From positions 1 through 43,620 of IMG/VR virus record IMGVR_UViG_3300027608_000058: 43,620 nucleotides of DNA; one strand, 5' to 3'. The position numbers and the translations under genes were made by a program. This document shows positions 26,233 to 34,789 of the stretch, in pieces. Origin of the DNA: a virus. How positions within the stretch are numbered: position 1 is the first letter of the stretch; each line of letters starts with the position of its first letter. The notes beneath the pieces are model-generated. The model had not been told where the DNA came from. It did not search any database and saw nothing but the letters and a program-made list of their open reading frames with translations.

Positions 26233-27938
26233 TTATCTTTAAAATAATACGATGGAAGAATTTCCTATCTACTGGAAATATCTTTACCGAAGTCGTGCTT
26301 AATAAGACAAATACCACTCTTATTATTGGTGAGAATGGAGCTGGTAAATCCACTATCCTTGATGCACTCTCTTTTGTCCTATTTAGCAAGCCATTTAGAA
26401 AAGTTAATAAACCGCAGCTCATCAATTCTATTACTAGAAAGGATGCCGTAGTAGAGGTAGAATTTGATGTAAGTGGAAATTCATACAAGATAGTTAGGGG
26501 ACTTCGACCAAATATATTCGAAGTTTATCAGAATGATCTTCTTATTAATCAATCTGCAGAAATGAAAGACTATCAAGAAATTTTGGAAAAGCAGATCCTA
26601 AAGATCAATCACAAATCATTCTGTCAAGTAGTAGTTCTAGGATCAGCTACATTCCAGCCATTCATGCAGCTTCCAGTTGGACAACGCAGGGATATCATTG
26701 AGGATTTATTGGATCTGCAGATCTTTACTACTATGAATACTCTTCTCAGAGAAAAAATAGCAGACAATAGAGAATCAATCATCATTACAAATGGTGATAA
26801 GAAAACTATCGAGGAAAAGATAAAGCTTATCAGGGAACACCTGATAGAGATGCAAAATAATAATGATGTACTTATTCTTGAAAAGAAAGAGCGCATAGAG
26901 GAAACGGCTCTTCAGATTATAGATCTAGAACAACAATTAAAGGATACTCAGAAAGAAGCTATAGATCTAGCAGCTCAGACTAGTAATTTAGAATCACTTG
27001 AAAATAAGATGAATAAGTTACAGTCACTTAAGCACAAGATTGAGGCTAACCTATCAGTTCTTAGCAAAGAAGTTGACTTCTTTAATAATCATGATAATTG
27101 TCCAACATGTAAGCAAGAAATTGACAAAGAATTTAAGTGTGGAGCAATTTCTACTAGGAATTCCAGCATAGATGAGATAAATGATGGCCTATTAAAATTA
27201 TCTACTGAATATGAAAAAGTTCAGAAAGATATAAAAGATATGCTTGACATTAATTCTCGGGTTAATCAGAAGATCATGGATGCCCATGTTATTCAGACAA
27301 AGTCAACTTCTTTAAAAGAATACATCTATCAGATAACTGAGGAAATGAATTCTATTCAGAAAACTTCAGATGATCAAGATGATAGTAAGTCAGTAGAGCT
27401 TAGTAATTCGCTAGATACTATAAACGAAACTATAAGTGAATTAGAAGAGAACAAACTAATACTTGGAGTTGCTAGCTCACTACTTAAAGATGGCGGCATT
27501 AAATCCATAATAATTAAGCAATATATACCGATTATTAATAAATTCATTAACAAATACTTGGCTGCATTAGAATTTCTAGTACAATTTGAGCTTGATGAGG
27601 AATTTAACGAGACCATTAAGAGTAGATTTAGGGACGAGTTCAGCTACGCTTCGTTCTCTGAGGGAGAAAAGATGCGAATTAATCTGGCTATTCTCTTTAC
27701 ATGGAGATCCATAGCCAAGCTTCGTAATAGCATCTCCACTAATCTCCTTATAATGGACGAGGTATTTGACAGCTCCCTCGACTCGGGTGGCATAGAAGAA
27801 TTCATGAAGATTCTAACACAATTTACTGTTGATACAAACACCTTTATTATTAGTCATAAATCAGATCAAATAGGAGACAAGTTTGGTAATGTTATATTAT
27901 TTGAAAAGAAACAAAATTTCAGTTCCATAGCTGAATAA
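26229..27938 (+). CDS. 46: recombination nuclease subunit gp46 (SbcC/Rad50-like)
   Basis: 569 residues (T4 560). ABC ATPase split by a coiled coil: Walker A GENGAGKS at 34-41, coiled coils flanking a zinc hook CPTC with Cys291 and Cys294, signature SFSEGEKMRINLA near 476, and Walker B LLIMDEVFD near 506-514. The ATP-driven clamp positions DNA for the gp47 nuclease. It closes the recombination operon; an early-type promoter follows 3 bases after its stop. Confidence 0.95.
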   Translation: MIIFKIIRWKNFLSTGNIFTEVVLNKTNTTLIIGENGAGKSTILDALSFVLFSKPFRKVNKPQLINSITRKDAVVEVEFDVSGNSYKIVRGLRPNIFEVYQNDLLINQSAEMKDYQEILEKQILKINHKSFCQVVVLGSATFQPFMQLPVGQRRDIIEDLLDLQIFTTMNTLLREKIADNRESIIITNGDKKTIEEKIKLIREHLIEMQNNNDVLILEKKERIEETALQIIDLEQQLKDTQKEAIDLAAQTSNLESLENKMNKLQSLKHKIEANLSVLSKEVDFFNNHDNCPTCKQEIDKEFKCGAISTRNSSIDEINDGLLKLSTEYEKVQKDIKDMLDINSRVNQKIMDAHVIQTKSTSLKEYIYQITEEMNSIQKTSDDQDDSKSVELSNSLDTINETISELEENKLILGVASSLLKDGGIKSIIIKQYIPIINKFINKYLAALEFLVQFELDEEFNETIKSRFRDEFSYASFSEGEKMRINLAILFTWRSIAKLRNSISTNLLIMDEVFDSSLDSGGIEEFMKILTQFTVDTNTFIISHKSDQIGDKFGNVILFEKKQNFSSIAE

Positions 27939-27941
27939 GTA

Positions 27942-27970
27942 TGTACATATATAAAAAACTGTGTTACATT
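27942..27970 (+). promoter_or_regulatory. early/middle promoter (TGTACA-N17-TACATT)
   Basis: -35 TGTACA at 27942-27947 and -10 TACATT at 27965-27970 with GTG just upstream of the -10. The predicted start near 27977 would exclude the upstream ATG at 27976 from a normal leader. It drives the nucleotide-metabolism operon. Confidence 0.65.
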
Positions 27971-27987
27971 AGACAATGGAGATATAC

Positions 27988-28170
27988 ATGGAAAATAGCT
28001 GGTTTACTACCATTAAAGAAGATGATACTGGTGAATTGTATATAGATCTTCCACCTGAGATGATGAAATCCCTTGGTTGGAATGAAAATACTGCACTCTG
28101 GTGGGTTTTTGATGATAATAAAACTGGTGTAATCTTAACTGCGGAAGAGCCAGATGATAAAATTGATTGA
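27988..28170 (+). CDS. small AbrB/SpoVT-like protein
   Basis: 60 residues from ATG 27988, which has GGAG six bases upstream; the ATG at 27976 overlaps that RBS and lies at the predicted transcription start, so it is rejected. The pattern TTIKEDDTGELYIDLPPEMMKSLGW followed by A.WWVFDD.KTGVIL resembles the swapped-hairpin AbrB DNA-binding fold (strand, L-P-P-x helix, strand). It is the first gene of an early operon, fitting a transcriptional regulator, but this is inference from fold pattern and position. It overlaps the deformylase start. Confidence 0.6.
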   Translation: MENSWFTTIKEDDTGELYIDLPPEMMKSLGWNENTALWWVFDDNKTGVILTAEEPDDKID

Positions 28171-28636
28171 ATCTAACGATCCAATACTAACGACTCCGTG
28201 CGATGGATTTGATTTCTTAAATCCACCGGTTGATCCTATTCAACTGGCAATAGATATGGTAAATCTAATGCATGAAAAAACTGGCATTGGTTTAGCTGCC
28301 AATCAGGTAGGATTGCCTTATCGCGTATTCTCACTTAGAGCTTCTCCTGAAAATTTAGTTTGCTTTAATCCTAAGATAGTTAATTCCTCTAATGAAACTA
28401 CTATATTAGAGGAAGGATGCCTAACATATCCGGGGTTGTGGGTTAAGATAAAAAGACCTAAAGAAGTTAGAGTTAGATTTCAATTACCTAATGGAGATAC
28501 GAGAACGGAGACGTTTAAGGGTCTTACAGCTAGAGCATTTCAGCATGAGATGGATCACCTTAATGGAATACTATTCTACAATAGAGCTAACAGATATCAC
28601 AGAGAAATTGCATTTAAGAGGTTGAAAGTAAAATGA
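28154..28636 (+). CDS. def: peptide deformylase
   Basis: 160 residues with all three deformylase motifs: GIGLAANQVG at 44-53, EGCLTYPG at 87-94 (metal ligand Cys89) and HEMDH at 131-135 (two His ligands and catalytic Glu). It removes the formyl group from N-terminal methionine of new proteins. Aquatic T4-like phages commonly carry a short version lacking the bacterial C-terminal extension, as here. It overlaps the AbrB-like gene upstream by 17 bases and the next gene by four. Confidence 0.92.
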   Translation: MIKLIESNDPILTTPCDGFDFLNPPVDPIQLAIDMVNLMHEKTGIGLAANQVGLPYRVFSLRASPENLVCFNPKIVNSSNETTILEEGCLTYPGLWVKIKRPKEVRVRFQLPNGDTRTETFKGLTARAFQHEMDHLNGILFYNRANRYHREIAFKRLKVK

Positions 28637-29193
28637 ATATCTTCTACGTAGATCATGATCCCGTAGTTGCTGCTCAGCAATTAGTAGATAAGCACGTAGT
28701 TAAAATGGTTTTAGAATCTGCACAGCTACTTTCTACTGCTCATAGGGTACTAGATGGCAATATGCAGGAACGTCAACGCCTAGTTCCAGGTACACTCAAT
28801 AATCCAAAGTATCGTAAGCATAAGACGTGGATATTAACCGATACTCGCAATGATATAATGTATCAGGCTACACACATTAATCATCCATCAGCAGTATGGT
28901 GTCGTACTGCGGTGGAGAACTATCTATGGTTGGTAGACCACTTCTATGGTCTTCTGGCCGAGTATACCTATCGATACGAAAAAAAGCATAAGTGTTATGA
29001 CATGGGATACTACCTTCAGTCTCCCCCAAAGAATTTGAAAGACTATGACTGGACACCTATGCCGTCTTGCATGGCAGACGAATATAAAATTTCTAATGAA
29101 CCATGTACAAATTATAGAAACTATTATAAGATAGGAAAATCAAAGCTGCATAAGTGGACTAAACGCCAACAACCGGAGTGGATTAATGAGTAA
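28633..29193 (+). CDS. conserved phage protein of unknown function
   Basis: 186 residues, beginning MNIFYVDHDP, then DKHVVKMVLESAQLLSTAHR, T.HINHPSAVWCR, N Y.WL.DH, EYTYRYEKKHKCY and a C-terminal PPKNL... P.CMADEYK...YRNYY..K. The arrangement of conserved His, Cys and aromatic residues is one I recall from many phage genomes with no established activity; an enzyme acting on nucleotides or DNA is plausible from the operon. It overlaps both neighbours. No name is assigned. Confidence 0.6.
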   Translation: MNIFYVDHDPVVAAQQLVDKHVVKMVLESAQLLSTAHRVLDGNMQERQRLVPGTLNNPKYRKHKTWILTDTRNDIMYQATHINHPSAVWCRTAVENYLWLVDHFYGLLAEYTYRYEKKHKCYDMGYYLQSPPKNLKDYDWTPMPSCMADEYKISNEPCTNYRNYYKIGKSKLHKWTKRQQPEWINE

Positions 29194-29590
29194 AGATTGG
29201 GTACATGATATTGCCATGATGCACGAGTATTACAATGTGCATCCTATCATTGAGAATATGGATAAAGAAACTCTCAAGAAGTTCATGAGCTTTCGCATCT
29301 CTTTCCTTGAGGAAGAACTGAGCGAACTTCGCACAGCAGAGAATGCAGCCGATATTGTAGATGCGTTGATTGATCTATGCGTTGTAGCCATTGGTACTTT
29401 GGATGGATTTGGAGTAGATAGCTATAAAGCATGGGACGAAGTCCTAATAGCTAATATGAAAAAGAAAGCTGGAATAAAACCAGAGAGGCCAAATCCACTG
29501 GGTTTGCCAGATCTAATTAAGCCAGTCGGTTGGGTTGCTCCTTCTCACGAAGATAATATCGGATTAGTTTCTAAGATTTTTGAGGACTAA
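29186..29590 (+). CDS. MazG-like nucleotide pyrophosphohydrolase
   Basis: 134 residues, helical. The central ISFLEEELSELRTA followed by ADIVDALIDLCVVAIGTLDGFG shows the all-alpha NTP pyrophosphohydrolase pattern EExxE...(E/D)xxD, with Glu/Asp ligands for Mg. The C-terminal W.EVLIANMKKK.G is also typical of this phage subfamily. Such enzymes hydrolyse (d)NTPs to monophosphates, which would feed the thymidylate-synthase-family enzyme and deaminase downstream. Substrate unknown. It overlaps its upstream neighbour by eight bases. Confidence 0.7.
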   Translation: MSKDWVHDIAMMHEYYNVHPIIENMDKETLKKFMSFRISFLEEELSELRTAENAADIVDALIDLCVVAIGTLDGFGVDSYKAWDEVLIANMKKKAGIKPERPNPLGLPDLIKPVGWVAPSHEDNIGLVSKIFED

Positions 29591-30213
29591 TGATGACACT
29601 CTCTGATTATGCCCAGTTAATCTTAACAGGTAAAAGCTTTAGATATCAAAAAACTCCGGAATTGATGGAGTATCTAAATAAAAAAACAGATCAGATATAT
29701 TCTCGCGACATTGAGACTAAAGCAACACCGCGCACAAGAGCTCAAGTATACAGCCATACAAAAAATATGGCCAGCGAGTTTGCGTTGGCTTCACTATCTT
29801 CAAATCTATCGATGTCGCTCAAGGAACATAATCATAGAGATAAACATACCTATGCATATGATGTAGTGTACAATGATGCAAATAATAATATAAATCATAC
29901 ATTTGAACACAAGCGTTGGAACAACAGCGATACACAAAATTGGTTTTCCTATTCACATAAAAATCTGAAGACCTTCTTTGATAACACTGATATTGTCGAT
30001 TACTTTGTTTCAGGAAGATTAAAAGATTATGACGATTACTTTGAGATTGGCTTTTACTTAGTAGCTAATGCTAAGACATTTAAACGCTATTGGACTCCAT
30101 CACAGAGAGAGAATGCTGATCCATACTATAGTCATAGAATTGCTATGAAAGACGGCGAGTGCTACTTTACCAATGTAAAATTTGAGGAACCTGGATATGG
30201 AAAATATTACTGA
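29590..30213 (+). CDS. unknown protein, possible PD-(D/E)xK-type nuclease
   Basis: 207 residues from the ATG in the TAATG overlap (a second ATG follows immediately). No family recognised with certainty. The segment YAYDVVY...INHTFEHKRWN (about residues 97-116) places an Asp on one strand and E-H-K on the next, the spacing seen in PD-(D/E)xK nucleases; the rest is mixed and Tyr/Asp-rich. The nuclease idea is only a motif-level hint. It lies in the nucleotide-metabolism operon and overlaps the next gene. Confidence 0.45.
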   Translation: MMTLSDYAQLILTGKSFRYQKTPELMEYLNKKTDQIYSRDIETKATPRTRAQVYSHTKNMASEFALASLSSNLSMSLKEHNHRDKHTYAYDVVYNDANNNINHTFEHKRWNNSDTQNWFSYSHKNLKTFFDNTDIVDYFVSGRLKDYDDYFEIGFYLVANAKTFKRYWTPSQRENADPYYSHRIAMKDGECYFTNVKFEEPGYGKYY

Positions 30214-30550
30214 TCAAGATCGCGAGTCTGTTCGAGTACTTCAAGAATGCATAGACTTGCAGCGTAAAAAAGCTAGAGACTATCAAAATCCAAATTCATC
30301 GATAAAGCAATCAGATTACTATCCGTCTGGTTGCTTAACCATATTTGAAATCATGCAAGCAAAGATGCTTCGCATGCGATCTGTCATCGAAGCAATGCAG
30401 TATGATCCAGAATATACTCCCAACTTTGAATCACTCGAAGACTCTGCAAAGGATCTAGCAAACTATTGCTCGTTCTTCGTTTCATATTCTCGCGGCAAGA
30501 TCGATGGCCAAGACACAACTCGTGACTTCTTAAATCGAAAGGCTAAGTGA
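30197..30550 (+). CDS. DUF1599-like (nucleotide-modification-associated) protein
   Basis: 117 residues from ATG 30197, which has GAGGA eight bases upstream; the frame extends to a TTG at 30182 that lacks an RBS. The sequence LQECIDLQRKKARDYQNPNS, FEIMQAKMLRMRSVIEAM and FESLEDSAKDLANYCSF follows the DUF1599 pattern, a family linked by gene neighbourhood to phage base modification. Its place directly before a thymidylate-synthase-family gene fits. It overlaps the previous gene by 17 bases and the next by one. Confidence 0.6.
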   Translation: MENITDQDRESVRVLQECIDLQRKKARDYQNPNSSIKQSDYYPSGCLTIFEIMQAKMLRMRSVIEAMQYDPEYTPNFESLEDSAKDLANYCSFFVSYSRGKIDGQDTTRDFLNRKAK

Positions 30551-31206
30551 TGCATACTAGAAACTCCATCGACGATATTCGTGTTTCTTTTAAACTTCTC
30601 AAAGAACGCGAGATGTATGTCACTGACAAGAGCGGTGCTAAGATGCTTGAAATCATCAATGCTTCGTTCATCGCCGATAAGCCAGCTATCTTTGGCAATG
30701 TTAACTATGACTATGTGATGCGCGAGCTTATGTGGTACGAGTCTCAGTCTCTTAATGTCAATGATATTCCAGGTGGTCCACCCGCTATTTGGAAGCAAGT
30801 ATCTGACTCTGAGGGTTGGATTAATTCCAATTATGGTTGGTGTATCTGGTCTCCGGACAACTACGAGCAGTATCACAATGTACTAGAAGAACTCAAGCAT
30901 AATCCGGAATCTCGACGTGCTACCATGATCTATACTCGCCCTAATATGTGGCTAGACTATAACAAGAATGGTCGATCTGATTTTATGTGCACTAATGCAG
31001 TGCAGTACCTTATTCGCAATAATAAGTTACACTGTGTTGTACAGATGCGATCTAACGACGTCGTGTATGGTTACAAGAATGACTTTGCATGGCAAGAAAC
31101 GGTTCTAAACAAGTTATCAAGCGATTTAAACATTGATATGGGTGACATTCACTGGAGTGTCGGCAGTCTTCATGTGTATGAAAGGCACTTTGACCTTGTC
31201 GTATAA
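30550..31206 (+). CDS. thymidylate synthase family enzyme, probably dCMP-directed
   Basis: 218 residues, start at ATG 30550 overlapping the previous stop. Thymidylate-synthase fold features: ESRRATMIYTRP (phosphate-binding Arg pair), nucleophile Cys147 in FMCTN, MRSNDVVYG (substrate phosphate loop) and SLHVYERH. At the position where dUMP enzymes have the invariant Asn of FNIA, this protein reads NDFA with Asp178. Asp at that site is the known marker of dCMP specificity, as in T4 dCMP hydroxymethylase. The product may therefore be 5-hydroxymethyl- or 5-methyl-dCMP rather than dTMP. It lies next to dCMP deaminase. Which one-carbon product is formed cannot be read from the sequence. Confidence 0.75.
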   Translation: MHTRNSIDDIRVSFKLLKEREMYVTDKSGAKMLEIINASFIADKPAIFGNVNYDYVMRELMWYESQSLNVNDIPGGPPAIWKQVSDSEGWINSNYGWCIWSPDNYEQYHNVLEELKHNPESRRATMIYTRPNMWLDYNKNGRSDFMCTNAVQYLIRNNKLHCVVQMRSNDVVYGYKNDFAWQETVLNKLSSDLNIDMGDIHWSVGSLHVYERHFDLVV

Positions 31207-31213
31207 TTGGACA

Positions 31214-31696
31214 ATGAAATATCTCGATTTAGCAAAGCATATATCTTCTTGGTCTAAAGATCCAAGTACTAAGATAGGTAGCGTGGCTGTTGGTGTAAAA
31301 GGACAGATCCTTTCACAAGGATATAATGGCTTTCCTCGAGGCGTAGAAGATACAGAACAGCGTCTTAATAATAGAGAAGAAAAGTATAAGTTTGTTGTTC
31401 ATGCAGAACAGAACTGCATATACAATGCTACACTAAATGGAGTAAGTCTAGACGGCGCAGACCTCTACGTGTATGGACTTCCTGTATGTTCTGAGTGCGC
31501 TAAGGGAGTTATTCAAGTAGGTATCAAGCGCGTATTCATATGTCATCCTACTGATATCAATTCTTCCTGGGAAAATTCTTATAAAAATACAAAGAAGATG
31601 TTTGAAGAGGCTGGAGTAGAAGCATTTAGAATGAATGCAGATACAAAATATGTGATTGACGCTACAAATATAATTGTGGATTATAAGAATGATTGA
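31214..31696 (+). CDS. cd: dCMP deaminase
   Basis: 160 residues from ATG 31214; the longer frame to 31133 runs into the upstream gene and is rejected. Zinc-dependent deaminase motifs: HAEQN with His63 and catalytic Glu65, and PVCSEC with Cys92 and Cys95. The N-terminal ISSWSKDPSTKIG.V and YNGFPRG are typical of deoxycytidylate deaminases, which make dUMP from dCMP. It follows the thymidylate-synthase-family gene. It overlaps the next gene by eight bases. Confidence 0.9.
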   Translation: MKYLDLAKHISSWSKDPSTKIGSVAVGVKGQILSQGYNGFPRGVEDTEQRLNNREEKYKFVVHAEQNCIYNATLNGVSLDGADLYVYGLPVCSECAKGVIQVGIKRVFICHPTDINSSWENSYKNTKKMFEEAGVEAFRMNADTKYVIDATNIIVDYKND

Positions 31697-32864
31697 AACT
31701 ACGCAATACTATGACGAGTTTATTCGATACTTCAATTTAGCAGCATATCAGCAGGAAAAATGTAATACTTCTACTAAGCCACCATATGGAATGATAGAGC
31801 ATGCAAAGTCTAATATGGGTGATGACTTACTTCACTACGTAACACTGTACGATGTAGTAGAGAGAAAACTTGCTGGGTTCTCTCAGATTATTAATGACTG
31901 TTTTTATGGATGGACAGAGCAGCACCCATATTGGAAGAAGATGGAAGCTGGTAAAATTACCAGGGAACGTGATACGGTAGCTAAGGCATGGACTGGAAAG
32001 CACGCAGATTTTTCACTTCCAGAGTGGCTCTATATTTTTATCCTGCATCGTGTTTGTGGATCTGCCATCAACTATGCTACTCAGCCATCTGGTTATCATA
32101 ATACAATCCTATTTGTCTTGAATAATGCTAAGACTATAGAAGACATGGTAACCATGCTGAATAACTATGATCGCTCTTTCTATACATCAATAGGATATCA
32201 ATTTCCTGCATTTCCTAAACCTCCAGTTGGATCTATTTACAAGAAAGGCGGAGACTACTACCTCTCTGAGTTTGCGCCGCGCTTAGCTAGGGATATGGCT
32301 GAATGGCTTCAGCAGAGTAATATAAGGAAAGATCTACGTGAAATTGGCGAATACATGTTTGAATGGAATAGAAAGAATGGCCTTAGAGTATACCAATTTC
32401 AATACGCGGCAGTTATAGCCGATATCGCTGATTGGTATCCTCAATATGTTAATAGAGAGTCTATGTTCTACTACGGGACAAATGCTAGGGAATGCATATC
32501 TTACCTAGCAAAACCCACTATAAAAATGAATCAAGATCAATTCTTAGATAGAGTTATGGAGAAGATATATGCCGACACCAATTCCCTTCCGTACAACGCA
32601 GAAGACGTTTGTTGCGACTTCATCAGGTGGGTCGAAAACTACGTCAGACCCGGCGCGCACTACAATCATCTGGACTTCGACGGAGTCTGGTCATCGTGCA
32701 GGATTAAGGATCACCCGTACGGCAGACAAAAGGCTATGCTCGAACTTAATCTCGTTGCCACCTTTAACGGAATGACTGCACATCCATCAGATGACTATAT
32801 AATCAAGAAAGCTGGACTTACAGTAGAAGAGTATAAGAAGAGAGTAAAAGAATATGTTAGCTGA
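31689..32864 (+). CDS. large helical protein, possibly base-hypermodification enzyme
   Basis: 391 residues from ATG 31689. Mostly helical and aromatic-rich, with SLPEWLYIFILHRVCGSAINY near residue 115, GGDYYLSEFAPRLARDMAEWL near 200, and a conserved-looking QFQYAAVIADIADWYP.YVN near 238. I do not recognise a catalytic motif. All-helical architecture, size and neighbours (thymidylate-synthase-family enzyme, PLP enzyme) resemble the alpha-glutamyl/putrescinyl thymine pyrophosphorylase-type proteins (DNA-glycosylase-like) of phage base-hypermodification operons. That is inference from context. A second protein of similar character follows. Confidence 0.45.
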   Translation: MIETTQYYDEFIRYFNLAAYQQEKCNTSTKPPYGMIEHAKSNMGDDLLHYVTLYDVVERKLAGFSQIINDCFYGWTEQHPYWKKMEAGKITRERDTVAKAWTGKHADFSLPEWLYIFILHRVCGSAINYATQPSGYHNTILFVLNNAKTIEDMVTMLNNYDRSFYTSIGYQFPAFPKPPVGSIYKKGGDYYLSEFAPRLARDMAEWLQQSNIRKDLREIGEYMFEWNRKNGLRVYQFQYAAVIADIADWYPQYVNRESMFYYGTNARECISYLAKPTIKMNQDQFLDRVMEKIYADTNSLPYNAEDVCCDFIRWVENYVRPGAHYNHLDFDGVWSSCRIKDHPYGRQKAMLELNLVATFNGMTAHPSDDYIIKKAGLTVEEYKKRVKEYVS

Positions 32865-33840
32865 GTTCATAACTGATACTACGCATGACATCAAGTATCC
32901 TAATCTATCTACAGCATCCATTGGAAAAAATGGAAAGCCAACGGAGAGTTGGATGAAAGATTGGTCTCAGGAAGATAGAACACAGAAATTCTTTGAATTT
33001 TGCAGAGCATATGACAAGCGAGAGGATTCTCTCCTAAGAGATAACTATCAGCAGTTCTCGCACCGACTTCACTGGCACGAGTGTCCTTTTGTCGAGGAAA
33101 TATCCAAGAACAATGATCCAGAGATGGTGCTTCACGCCTGTCTCTTATTCTCGTTTACTAATGAGCACTGGCTTACATTTAAAGCTTGGGCAGCTGGTTA
33201 CAACACCGGCCTTAGAGACTATTTTTATGAGGGTAATCGCCCGTGCAGGTCTGACCTCTTTCAGATCTATTATCCTAAGGGAACTAAAGTAGAAGAGTGG
33301 CTCCTCTACGGTCCTCAAAAAGCAGCAAAAGCTCTTAGTCACGTCTTGGTCGGTAAGAACAGGCCATACACAATGATGGAGTTCGCTAAGATATTGAACA
33401 AGCACTTCACTACCGAACAAGGATTCCGCAACGCGATGTATCCGTGCAAGAATGCTGCTAGACATGTAGCTATGAGTCATCCCGAATGGGTAGATCCCGA
33501 CTCTTTTCTTCACGGAGGTACTGGATTCTTTGATGGTCTCTCTCAAGTATTTAATTGTCCATCATTAATGAGTAAGGTAAAGTACGAAGTATCAGAGGAT
33601 GGATCATATATTTCGGCGAATAAGTCGTGTCAACAATTTATGGACATGATGATTTACCTCTATAATCACAGTGATAATCCTATTCATACTCATAAGTTTC
33701 TAAATCTCGAAGATAAGTTGTGCTTCTTCTATAAACACATAGCTATTACAAATGGAATAAAGCACACGACTAAACAGATTCCCTATGATTGGGTATATCC
33801 AAAAAATTGGTCACTTAGGACAAATACATATGTCTCATGA
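32854..33840 (+). CDS. helical protein, possibly glycosylase-like modification enzyme
   Basis: 328 residues, overlapping the preceding gene by 11 bases. The segment FRNAMYPCKNAARHVAMSHP followed by WVDPDSFLHGGTGFFDGLSQVF (about residues 180-230) looks like the helix-hairpin-helix and active-site surroundings of glycosylase-like phage proteins, but no catalytic Asp/Lys pair could be fixed by eye. The N-terminal part is charged with many aromatic residues. Together with the preceding gene it may form a two-protein step in base modification. Function not proven. Confidence 0.45.
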   Translation: MLAEFITDTTHDIKYPNLSTASIGKNGKPTESWMKDWSQEDRTQKFFEFCRAYDKREDSLLRDNYQQFSHRLHWHECPFVEEISKNNDPEMVLHACLLFSFTNEHWLTFKAWAAGYNTGLRDYFYEGNRPCRSDLFQIYYPKGTKVEEWLLYGPQKAAKALSHVLVGKNRPYTMMEFAKILNKHFTTEQGFRNAMYPCKNAARHVAMSHPEWVDPDSFLHGGTGFFDGLSQVFNCPSLMSKVKYEVSEDGSYISANKSCQQFMDMMIYLYNHSDNPIHTHKFLNLEDKLCFFYKHIAITNGIKHTTKQIPYDWVYPKNWSLRTNTYVS

Positions 33841-34720
33841 TAATCACGTTATCGACGGCGTTAATAAGGACTCTATAATCTGGCCGGGTTCCTCTTATGA
33901 AGAGGCTAGAGACTATTATCTTGAAATGGCTGAGGGATGGAATCCTTATAACCCAATTCCACTAGTGACAGTGCATGACGGCGTTAGAGTTTTAAGAGAT
34001 GATACTATAGTAGGTACTAAGGCTCGCGCTGGTGATCTTCTCATGTCAAAGATAAATCATGATACTATCGTCTATTCTCAACCACGCACTGGATTAGCTG
34101 GAGTTTCAATACTAGATTCAGCTAAGAGATGGAATAAAAAAGTAGTGTTGTTTATGCCAGCTTCGAAGGAGATATCCCTTCACCAGGCATGTTGTATTGA
34201 GCAAGGCGCTATTCCTATATTTAAGCGCATAGCAGCTATGCCAAATCTCAATAAGTATGCTAAGGAATGGGCAGATTCAAATAACGCTTTTTTCGTTCCG
34301 CTTGGATTAAAGCACGAACTAGCTACTGCAGCTATTATACACACTGCTTCAATGATAGATCCTCCCGATCACGTCTACGTAGCCATATCAACTGGAGTAC
34401 TTACTAGAGCACTTCAAATCGCATGGCCAAAAGCTAAGTTTACATGTATTGCAGTGGCTCGCAATCTAAAGGCTGGGGAATTAGGAAGAGCTAAGGTCAT
34501 ATCGGAACCTCTTGATTTTACAACAGAAGAGCATCCTAACAATATGCCTCCATTCCCTAGTATATCCACATATGATGCGAAAGTGTGGAAGTATATTCCT
34601 AAAAATACGGGAGAAAATATATTAATGTGGAATGTTGGTGCAGAGCCAGTTCTCCAGAATCTGGATATATATAATACAGTTGAATCTTTCAGAGATTGGG
34701 ACAAAAATCTAGCAAAATAA
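33830..34720 (+). CDS. PLP-dependent enzyme, fold type II
   Basis: 296 residues from ATG 33830 (AGGA nine bases upstream); the in-frame ATG at 33785 lies deep in the previous gene. The order VGTKARAGDLLM (Lys64, candidate Schiff-base lysine, compare GNK.RKLEFL of ACC deaminase/D-cysteine desulfhydrase), then SQPRTGLAGVSILDSAKRWNKKVVLFMPAS and QACCIEQGAIPIFKRI, is that of the tryptophan-synthase-beta superfamily. PLP enzymes of this kind occur in phage base-hypermodification operons. Substrate unknown. Last gene of its operon. Confidence 0.65.
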   Translation: MSHDNHVIDGVNKDSIIWPGSSYEEARDYYLEMAEGWNPYNPIPLVTVHDGVRVLRDDTIVGTKARAGDLLMSKINHDTIVYSQPRTGLAGVSILDSAKRWNKKVVLFMPASKEISLHQACCIEQGAIPIFKRIAAMPNLNKYAKEWADSNNAFFVPLGLKHELATAAIIHTASMIDPPDHVYVAISTGVLTRALQIAWPKAKFTCIAVARNLKAGELGRAKVISEPLDFTTEEHPNNMPPFPSISTYDAKVWKYIPKNTGENILMWNVGAEPVLQNLDIYNTVESFRDWDKNLAK

Positions 34721-34723
34721 CTA

Positions 34724-34752
34724 TGTACATTAATCAAAATGTGTATTATAAT
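34724..34752 (+). promoter_or_regulatory. early/middle promoter (TGTACA-N17-TATAAT)
   Basis: -35 TGTACA at 34724-34729 and -10 TATAAT at 34747-34752, in the 69-base gap after the PLP gene; a leader of about 30 bases precedes the next ATG. The clearest member of the promoter family. Confidence 0.8.
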
Positions 34753-34789
34753 TATATTTGAATCGGTATTTTGGTAAAGGTATTATATT

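Noticed and set aside
31133-31213. Extended start of dCMP deaminase
   Set aside because: Would overlap the conserved C-terminus of the upstream enzyme by 74 bases; homologues begin at the MKYLDLAKH position.
33145-33546. 133-residue ORF on the minus strand
   Set aside because: Complete antisense shadow of the 32854-33840 gene, which has overlapping operon neighbours and good codon use.
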